Shown piece after piece: positions 55,218-64,000 of a DNA stretch of 64,000 bases. Source of the DNA: Apium graveolens (Eukaryota > Streptophyta > Magnoliopsida > Apiales > Apiaceae); the NCBI RefSeq assembly GCF_009905375.1, contig NW_027418177.1:1-64000 (forward strand). The letters run 5' to 3'. The notes beneath the pieces were generated by a model. The model saw only the letters and a list, made by a program, of their open reading frames with translations, ran no database searches and was not told where the DNA came from. Made by a program: the position numbers and the translations under genes. Position 1 is the first letter of the stretch, and each line of letters starts with the position of its first letter.

Positions 55218-55582
55218 AATACATGTTATTGCAATACATTATATAATCGTTATAGTAGATCAGAAATTTGGGCCCAAAAGTTAGGCGGTCTTGTTCAAAA
55301 CTTGTGAGCGGGCTTGCTGAAATTGTTTTCCCGGCTTTCTATTAAATAAACAAAAATAACACAGACTGTCAAACATTCTCCACTGCGGTGAAAGATTAAA
55401 TCTTTGCTGAAATATTTCTCTCAAACACTGAATATTAAATCTTTGTAAAGACTCAAACTCCAAGAAGATTAAATCTCGGAAAAGATTAAACCTTGAATGA
55501 AATGTATTTTTTTCCCAAATCATCTTTCCTAAAGTTCTTTTAATTCACTAAAATAATTTAGGAGAATATTAAATTTGGTCGA
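55218..55582. other. GATTAAATCT-motif spacer
   Basis: A copy of 7251-7619. No gene was seen. Confidence 0.5.
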
Positions 55583-56054
55583 TTATTGTTAATTATTGTT
55601 TAATTTACCTCCTTACTTTTTTGTTTCCATGTTATTTTGTGTTTGGGATCTTTTATCAAGGTTACACTATGTGTTAATTAGGGTTTATTTATTAAATCAT
55701 GTTTATATGTCAATCGTGTCTTATTATCAGTTCTGAGTTGTATTGGGATTGTTTGGAATGACAGTGGTATGATATTGTGAGGAATCACTTGTCGTTGTAA
55801 AAGTAGAATTTGTATTTTGGACTTTTTGTTTGCTCCGTGTTCTGATAGTTTGTTAATCTTTATAGAATGAAGTACTATAAAGAAGAAATTCAATACTTTC
55901 AGATAATTTATTATATATTGACTCGTTAAATAAAAAACTTGTGTCCAATCGCCTAGGTCATATAATGGTGTTTGTATACTAGTTTATTAATAATGAATTA
56001 AGCAAGTGTTATTATAATTCACATCTTATAATTTTTTTAATGGTTTCATTTTAG

Positions 56055-56288
56055 AAAAAGATAAACGAAAATTGTGAGAAGAGATACCAAAAGTGTTGAT
56101 AACAAGAATAGTTCAAGGACGGAGAGGCGATATGTTATTAATACAAATAACGAAGAAAATGACATCTATAGTTTTGGTGGAGGACATTGCTCTGCAACTA
56201 TGACCTTGCTTCCTACTACAGGGAAATGTATCAAGTTAGCAAAAGTGGAAAGGTTGCCATCTTTTATAACATGGATTCCCTTGGATAG
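56055..56288 (+). pseudogene. Exon-like cassette A, copy 4
   Basis: The twin of 462-695, with the same about 40-bp deletion and splice-like borders. Confidence 0.5.
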
Positions 56289-56416
56289 GTAAAATATTTT
56301 GTGCTCTTTTTTTGACAACTCCTTATCATTTGGTGATAAGGAATTAAATTAAATTACAATATGAGATTCTCAGATTGTTATTTACAAATCCCGGTACCTG
56401 ACTTTCCCTTTGCAAG

Positions 56417-56715
56417 GTGGTTTCTCCACAAACTTGGATCAAATCGACTAATCAAAAAAACATCTTCTGCTCAAGATAAAACATCAGAGTCTGGAGGAAC
56501 ATCTCGATTTGGTCACTTTGGCTTTGGCTCATAGTTATAAACAAAAATACCGAAACCATGACAGGACAAACACGTATATTGTAATTATGGGACATGCATA
56601 TCTGATATTCCTTGTTATGGCCTCCACATCTACATGGATTCCACTAGGATTTAGTTGGATAGTACACACTCATATGTTTTTTTCTATCGCTTTACATGGT
56701 TTTTTTTCTGCTCAG
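56417..56715 (+). pseudogene. Exon-like cassette B, copy 4
   Basis: The twin of 822-1121, with the same damaged acceptor TTTGCAAGG and the donor CTCAG|GTAAGT. A frame from 56509 to 56817 is open for about 102 codons and reads through the donor, so it is not the original protein. Confidence 0.45.
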
Positions 56716-56829
56716 GTAAGTTATTTAAATTTATTTCAAAATTTACCATTTTGTTTGATATATGGTTATTTGATTAAGGTCGTGTCAAATTTTACCCTTT
56801 TTGCAAACTTTTTTTAATTATTATTTCAC

Positions 56830-57345
56830 AATCACTAGCTCATAGTACCTATTAGGGAGTAGGAAGTTAAGAATGTAGTCTTTTTCATGCATCAATACAA
56901 GTCACTAGATCCACATGGGTCGAACCCGGCATTTTTCAAAGGTATTGAAATATTTTCAAAAGATATGTTGTTCTATTTTGTCAGATTTTCTTTGATACAC
57001 GACATGGGCCAAGGGAACTAAATCCTAGGCTTGTATGTCTTATTCCTATGGTTAAACAACCGAAACATATGTAAGATCTTTGACCTATCTATCTTTATAA
57101 TGTTCTCATGCGCATACTATCGAAGGTGGTGGTGAATAGGTTCAAACTATGTTTAATCTAGACAGTGTCTAACAAACAGAGTGCTTTTAATGAAGGGATG
57201 CTATTAGCTCATAATACAATGATTGCATTTGAAGTCACAAGGGAAAAAAGGGCGTGGTTAGGTTAAAAATTGATATTTGAAGGCATAAGATAGGTTGGAA
57301 TGGAGATTTATTGACATAACGATTAAAGTTCTCTTTTACAACTTA
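56830..57345 (+). pseudogene. LINE reverse-transcriptase relic, copy 5
   Basis: The twin of 1236-1745, with the same block order and the same stops. Confidence 0.7.
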
Positions 57346-57507
57346 AAAAACTTTGGTACACTTTATTCTCTCCTTTTTTACTTGAATTGATTTCAAGTAA
57401 AACTAAATTGAACATAATTTGTCTCTCTAATTAATAACCACTCTTTAATTTTGATCAAATTTCTCCATTGCAAAGTATTGTAATGTTTAAGCTAGACATA
57501 TAGTCAT

Positions 57508-58230
57508 CTAGACTTTACGGAAATGATATTCATTAATTTTCAAGATTGGAAATTTGATGGTTTCATATCTGCTCATATTGTTGTAGATTTGGTTTATGGA
57601 AAATGGTGACAGCACATTTTGTTGAGTTTCATTATCTGCCATTAATGATTATTTTCTGGATCTTAAAGTGATTTTATATAAATACCAAGCTTTGATATCA
57701 TTTTTAGGCCTTTAATTACCTATAGAGGGGGTCAATATAATTATAACAATCAAATACAATTATGTACTCAATAATGAAGAATAGTTTTTATATTATTGAA
57801 TAAAAAGTTATTACAAAATTCTCTAGCTCAACATGAGCAAATATCTTGAGAGCTTTTAGGTTATGTGTATGATAAAATAAATGCAACAGTGTTAACCTAC
57901 TATTGTTAACCTAATTTGTGCTTATATATTGCACACTTATACAATCAATATATAGATAAAATCAATAAGGAATCATCATACATAAGCTATAATATAAAAA
58001 ATACTAATATAAACAATGTTGATGAGAAGTATTCATCAATAAATACTGTTGATGTCATTTTTGTTAAACTCTCACATGAAATACTAATGGAACAAATGTG
58101 ATAGTTATATACTAATATCATCAACTTTTGACACCAAATTTTTTGAAGGTTTATAAGCCATTTTTTAATTTTCAGGAAATCAGAACTCAATTCCCACCAA
58201 CATCGGTAGGTTCCCCCTTTGGACAAAAAT
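57508..58230 (-). pseudogene. Minus-strand copia 5' relic, copy 4
   Basis: The twin of 1927-2612. It retains about 20 bp (AATAAGGAATCATCATACAT, near 57963) that copy 1 has lost, in common with 53260. Confidence 0.6.
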
Positions 58231-60625
58231 TGAGGTATGTTCTGGGATTTGACAAACTTTGAATTTAAATTTTGATCTCCTTTTTTAATAGTTTTTCTCA
58301 GAATTTGGTGTTCTTATTATTTTTTTATATTTTCTTAAAATATTTGCAAGAAAAGAAATGTTTATTCAAATAACTAATTTGGATTAAAATTACTCAAAGA
58401 ACTACAAAAAATGGGGAGTACAAAATATAAGTAATGTGAATGATATTTAAATAATATTAATATATTTTTGTAAGCATTAATTATTTGTCGAAAACATATT
58501 TTCATTATAAAATTTTCTCAACTGAAGTTAGAAACTTATAATTTTCTGCTTAAATGATTGCTTTGCATGATTATTAAAATATTTTTTAAAAAAATATATA
58601 TTTTCTAACACTAATATAACCGTAGATTCAAATCATAACTAAAAAATTATAAAGTTGGTATGAAATTTAACTAGTCATTTTCTACTATTTGTTATATAGA
58701 AAAAAATGCTTATTTGGTCATAATAGTCATTTCATACCAAAGTCAATATAAATGATGAATTACATAAAATCTTACCCCAAACTTAATTGAATATACTTCA
58801 TCCCATAATACATATTTTTTGAACATTGTTCATGTAAAATTAATAATTTTACATATCTTTTTAAAATAATTATTTTTTTGAATTAAAGTTTAATATTATT
58901 AATTTTATTCATAGAAGTAAATTCTAGAAGTAATTTTTGTACGTATCCTCTTTATTCATCTTAAAAAAATAATGGAATTATATTTTGGTACCTATTTGAA
59001 AAAATAATGTTCTCTTTGCATTTCATACCCACCTTGTGAAAAGACCCAAAATTTGTTGGAAAACTTGTCTATTGAACATTTTGAGTTACAAAACAAGTTT
59101 ATAAATATAAGCATTGTTTTAAATAATAATTTTTCATTAAAATTGAAAATATTAAAAATATTAATTATAATTTTGTTAAAGTACATATGGTCAAGTTAAA
59201 CAACTTATATACTTAGACACTATGAGCTGCATTTCTCATTCAATTTCTTCCCAATTTAGATTTTTCCCCATGAACCAGTGAATGAATATGGTATATGTAG
59301 TGTTACCCACAATATATTGTCATTTTACATATTCAAATCAAATTGACTAAGAATTAAATAAAAATCAACAATCATGTTATCATTCATTTTAATTCCTATG
59401 TTTAAATAAACATAGAAATTTGTAAATATTTTTAAAAATTGTATCATTTTTCCCAATACCTATAACTTATTTGTCAAAAATTTGGTATGCTATCTTATAC
59501 CTCTAGAAATTTAATTTGATTAAATGTTGTCATGGTAATATTAATTTTTACATGACCAATAATATATGAATTATTGTGAGAGGTTTTTAAGACTTGAATG
59601 TATGATAGTAGTACTTTATTATTCTTAGTTAGGGTTGTAGTAGTACATATATTATTGTTAGTTGAGGTCAGTAGGGAATTTATATATAATTTCACTAAAT
59701 AAAATTTAAAATTTTCAAGAAATTATAATTTTTAGTTAAGTTTTTTATACAATGGTTACCACTTAATTTATAGAATCTCATTTTATTTACAATACAAAAT
59801 AAATTAGAGTAATGCTTGTTTACTTATGGTTATAAATCAACACCCAATTAGTTTGTACTTTGTTAAATTATATTTTTATAAAAAGAAAAAATTTGAATTT
59901 GTAATAAGAAATTGATACTAAGATAAAAAACAATCTAAACTATATTGGGCCCATTAAAACCCATGATATACAATTGGGCCTGCAAAATATAGGATATTAA
60001 AAAGGTAGGTAAAACCCTAATATCAGCCTAAGCCCGCCGCCTTACAAACAAAATGAATTTGTACTTGACCATGAAATAGGCCATGAAATAGTGTTTTGGA
60101 GTTATTTGTTTTTTCTATGAATTGGTGGACGACTAATCAAATGAATTGGTGGAGGACTAAGTGGATAAGGTTTACAGGTTATCATGAATTGATGTTGTTT
60201 AACAAAGTAATGTAATAATTTTCTATTTCCCTGTTTCTTCATTTTCTTTTCATATGTGTTATTTGCATAAACTTTTGGTAGAAATCAAACACTAAAATAA
60301 GTATCCTATTTTCCTTGTATATATGTATGTAGATTTACATGCAATGTCACTTGTATTTGTTTTTACATGACCTCTATGTCAAGAATTATCCTTTCAAGAT
60401 TATATGTCAAGGTTAGAAAAAAAGTCACTTACATTTGTATTAATTTTTTTTGTTCCTAATAAATAATCAAATACATGATATATGAAAAAAATGAAAATTT
60501 ATATAAAAAAAGCCCATGAATTATTTATATTTTGTGTTCATATTTGTTGAATTATACTACTAAATTTATTTTCTGTTTATGTATGACCTTACTTTAGAGA
60601 CATTTTCACAAGAATTATATTTTTC
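58231..60625. other. AT-rich spacer and upstream segment
   Basis: The twin of 2613-5044. It contains TGGGCC motifs and the AAACCCTAA telo-box at about 59946-60018. No gene was seen. Confidence 0.5.
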
Positions 60626-61875
60626 TTGCTACTTGCAACAAGTTCCAAAAACAATGAAGAAAATGCTCCAAGTGCCTTCCCTTTCTCTTCATCAATGTAC
60701 AGTGTAAGGTTTCTTTGTTATTCTTTAACTTTTACCATGCCAATATATATTATTAATATAAATGTAGATAGTACAAGTGGAACTATGTGGGGTGTGTTTT
60801 TTTTTCTAATGTATATATGACAAACAACTCTAAATTACTCTTTGTTGACCTAATAAAACACAAAGTTCACTTATATTTCGAGTTTCCCATCTCAGGAAGC
60901 CCCATCACTTTTTAAATTAATTTTACAACACACATGGTTGAAAATGAGATTTCTTACTTGATAGAGATATAGGCTTTGTTTGGGAAATTTTTTAGTGTTG
61001 GAAGAACATATATTTTCAATACATGAATAGGTAGGGTCACCATTTTCAGCCTCACTAGAACCGGTTTCTTAGTAACTTCTATAGATCTGTAACTATTTGA
61101 GAAGTATAGAGTTATGATTTTTCTTTAATCCAGTAGTAATATTGGTGGCGGTGTCACTGGTGGTAGTAATTTTACTAGTCCAATTGGTGGCACTAGTAGT
61201 CGTAATCTTAGGAATGGAATTGGTGGTGGGATTGTTGGTGGTAAAGTTCATCCTAATTTAAGGAGTATCATTGGTGGTAACTTTAATAATGGCATAAGTG
61301 CTAGTATCATTGGTGGTATATTGGGTAGTTTTAATAGTGGGCTTGGTGGCACCATGACTAGCATCTTTAGTGGTTACATTGGTGGTACCAGAAACGATAA
61401 TATTAGTGGTGTTGGTGTTGAAGTTCATGCTAGCTTAAGAAGCTCCATTTATGGCAAGTTTAATTATAGTATTACATGTTGTAGCATTGATGTTATATTG
61501 GTTAGTCTTAGTAGTGGTATTGGTGGTGACATTGGTGGTAGCTTATTGGTCGTATTGGTAGCTTACTGGTGGTATTATTGGTATTGGTGTTGAAGTTTGT
61601 GCTAGCTTAAGCAGTTGCATTTATGGCCAGTTTAATTATGGTATTACAGGTGGTAGAATTGATATTATATTGGTTAGTCTTATTAGTGGCATTGGTGTTG
61701 GCATTGGTGGTAGCTTAGTGATCCTATTAATGGTGGAATGGCTAGTTGCTATAGTGGTAGCATTGGTGGTATATTGGTTAGTCTTAGTAGTGGAGATTTA
61801 TGGTAGCATTGCTGGTAGCTTTAGTGGTAGCACTTTTTGTATATTAGGTAATATTATTACTTAATTTAGCTTCGG
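60626..61875 (+). pseudogene. Glycine-rich protein relic, copy 6
   Basis: The twin of 5045-6296. A base change near 61564 (TTACTGG where copy 1 has TTAGTGG) removes the stop at that point, so the frame at 61321 runs nine codons further, to 61593. It is still broken by a frameshift. Confidence 0.5.
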
Positions 61876-61885
61876 AGATGGTGGT

Positions 61886-62811
61886 TGTGACACCCTCGAA
61901 ACCCGGGTCAGAAGTTTGGGGTTCACAACACACATATTATTTAAACCTGTATATGAAATATTATATGCAATTACCCTTATTTACGCAACCACAAATAACA
62001 ACAGGTTAAAGTATGAAAACCACCCACAACCTTGACTTTTATTATGTCATACCAAATCCCAACTAGTTTAAGTTATAACTGAAAATGAAATCATTCTTAC
62101 AATATATAAAACCAGCTCGATCCAACTCAACCTGGAATCCTAGATCGCATACTGGACTGGGGATTCTCGTTACCAACAATTTCCATTTTAACTATAGAAT
62201 GACCTAAACAGATTCACAAGGTTGAGCTAACTAGCTCAGCAAGTTATAATATATAAAACAACTGAATATTCATTAGAATTGTTAAGCAATTATTAGAATT
62301 GGATATTTATTTTTAAGTTTAAAATCAAGGTTAGGCTACTGATCAGTGACACACTAACCCCGATCAAGGCACCCAGCTCTACTCTCTATACTGGATTAAA
62401 GGCACACATTGGCCTAATATGACCACCAATCTGGTCTGACCACAAATCTGTTCCATATTTATAAACCTATCCAATTATATAACAATTCAACATGATAAAT
62501 ATTGTAATTCAATAAAACAGAATCATAATTAACATTGATAAAACATTTATTTCAGAGCATAAAGCAATTCATAAATATCACCAGAGTATATCAAGGTATG
62601 TATGAGAAATAACTTCCAACCTGTAGGAGAATCAGGTATTAGATGAATAATGGTTATACAAGGTTTAGTTCACTATACCATAGAATTGATTTCGCAACCA
62701 GATTTTTAAAAACTATCTAAAAAACGTTGTTGTTGAAAGGTGATTTCATGTCTATTGCAAGGGATTTTAATAACATTGCAACTGAATCAACAAAATTTCG
62801 AGATCGTTACA
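61886..62811 (-). mobile_element. Solo-LTR-like element, copy 5
   Basis: The twin of 6307-7250 without its extra repeat of about 18 bp, so that repeat arose after duplication or was lost here. Confidence 0.55.
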
Positions 62812-63611
62812 AATACATGTTATTGCAATACATTATATAATCGTTACAGTAGATCAGAGATTTGGTCCCAAAAGTTAGGCGGTCTTGTTCAAAACTTGTA
62901 CTCGGGCTTGCTGAAATTGTTTTCCCGAGTGTCTATTAAATAAACAAAAAATACACAGACTGTCAAACAATCTCCACTGCGGCGAAAGATTAAATCTTTG
63001 CTGAAATATTTCTCTCAAACACTGAATATTAAATCTTTGTAAAGACTAAAGCTCCAAGAAGATTAAATCTCGGAAAAGATTAAACCTTAAACGGAATGTA
63101 TTTTTTCCCCAAATCATCTTTCCTAAAGTTCTTTCAATACACTAAATTTAATTTAGGAGAAGATTAAATTTGGTCGATTATTGTTAATGATTGTTTAATT
63201 TACCTCCTTGCTTTTTTGTTTCTATGTTATTTTGTGTTTGGGATCTTTTATCGATGTTACACTATGTGTTAATTAGGGTTTATTTATTAAATCATGTTTA
63301 TTTGTCTATCCTGTTTTATTATCAGTTTTGAGTTGTATTGGGATTTGTTTGGAATGATAGTGGTAGGAAATTAGTGAGGTATCACTTGTCGTTGTAAAAG
63401 TAGAATTTGTTAATCTTTATAGAATGAAGTACTACAAAGAAGATATTCAATACTTTCAGATGTTTTATTATATATCGAATCGTTAAATAAAAAACTTGTG
63501 TCCAATCCCTAGGTCATATAAAGGTGTTTGTATAATTGTTTATTAAGAATCAATTAAGCAAGTGTTATTATAATTCACATCTTATAATTTTTTTTATCGG
63601 TTTCATTTTAG
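62812..63611. other. Spacer and unit leader
   Basis: The twin of 7251-8049. No gene was seen. Confidence 0.5.
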
Positions 63612-63889
63612 AAAAAGATAAAAGAAAACTGTGAGAAGATGACCCGAGCTACAGGAAGTGATAACAAATGTTTTGAAAGAACATATACCACAAGTGTCGA
63701 TAACAAGAATAGTTCAAGGACGGAGAGGCGATATGTTTTTAATACAAATAACGAAGAAAATGACATCCATAATATTGGTGGAGGACATTGATCTGCAACT
63801 ATGACCATGCTACCTACTACATGGAAATGTATCAAGTTAGCAAAAATTGAAAGGTTGCCATCTTTTATAACATGGATTCCCTTGGATAG
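63612..63889 (+). pseudogene. Exon-like cassette A, copy 5
   Basis: The twin of 8050-8327, with the same in-frame TGA after the GGGH stretch. The window ends before cassette B. Confidence 0.5.
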
Positions 63890-64000
63890 GTAAAACATTT
63901 TGTGCTCTTTTTTTTACAACTCCTTATCATTTGGTGATAAGGAATTAAATTAAATTACAATATGAGATTCTCAGATTGTTATTTACAAAACCCGGTACCT

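Larger units (their letters stand above)
55583..64000. repeat. Recent segmental duplication, copy 2 (partner 1-8439)
   Basis: It contains the same series of relics as 1-8439 in the same order. It runs off the window end. A 33-bp segment is missing near 60115, flanked by short ATGA repeats. The cassette A frames at 481-699 and 56074-56292 encode identical peptides. Confidence 0.9.

Noticed and set aside
1..64000. tRNA, rRNA, organellar or bacterial genes
   Set aside because: None was recognised by eye. The coding content is retrotransposon and relic sequence with plant splice signals. A tRNA scan was not possible here.

Overview
The window is repeat-dominated, AT-rich nuclear DNA of a flowering plant. 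Spliceosomal GT..AG signals, Ty3 elements of the Tat lineage, Ty1/copia elements, a LINE reverse-transcriptase relic and plant promoter motifs (TATA, G-box, site II, telo-box) all support this. It looks eudicot-like, but I cannot name the species. No intact conventional host gene, tRNA, rRNA or CRISPR array was recognised.

Background. Most of the window (1-11265, 25762-31812, 34036-47493 and 51341-64000) consists of rearranged copies of one composite repeat. Each copy holds some of the following: exon-like cassettes of an unidentified gene, a LINE RT relic, a minus-strand copia LTR and gag start, a glycine-rich exon, and a short solo-LTR-like block. A long form of about 13 kb and an internally deleted form of about 7.6 kb are both visible. 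Positions 1-8439 and 55583-64000 are nearly identical and represent a recent duplication.

Centre. A 12.7-kb Ty3/Tat element (11481-24201) lies inside the left LTR of a decayed gag-only copia element (11266-25761). Its two 718-bp LTRs differ at four positions and it has a 5-bp target duplication (ACTAA), so it is young. It carries a primer-binding site, gag (12646-14265), an uninterrupted 1392-codon pol (14286-18464) and a polypurine tract. Gag and pol are separated by what looks like a single missing base inside the Gag zinc knuckle.

Between pol and the right LTR lies the most striking feature. An antisense gene at 21766-19516 has three coding exons that join in perfect phase through two GT..AG introns and predict a 687-residue protein. 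The protein has a domain resembling the plant 'putative gypsy-type transposon' family, a basic nuclear-localisation-like stretch and a C-terminal coiled coil. It appears to have its own promoter (TATA box and G-box on the minus strand near 22384-22428) and a probable 5'UTR intron. It is bracketed by two unrelated tandem arrays that share a period of about 77 bp. The palindrome GTCCGGAC recurs through this 3' half.

Other elements. These are a truncated copia with LTR, gag, protease and part of integrase (31861-34035), two minus-strand copia gag relics (30840-31812 and 44570-45714), and a 3.85-kb solo LTR with a perfect TTATA target duplication (47494-51340). The composite repeat supplied the sites for the insertions, and paralogous copies elsewhere in the window serve as empty sites that confirm several of the boundaries.
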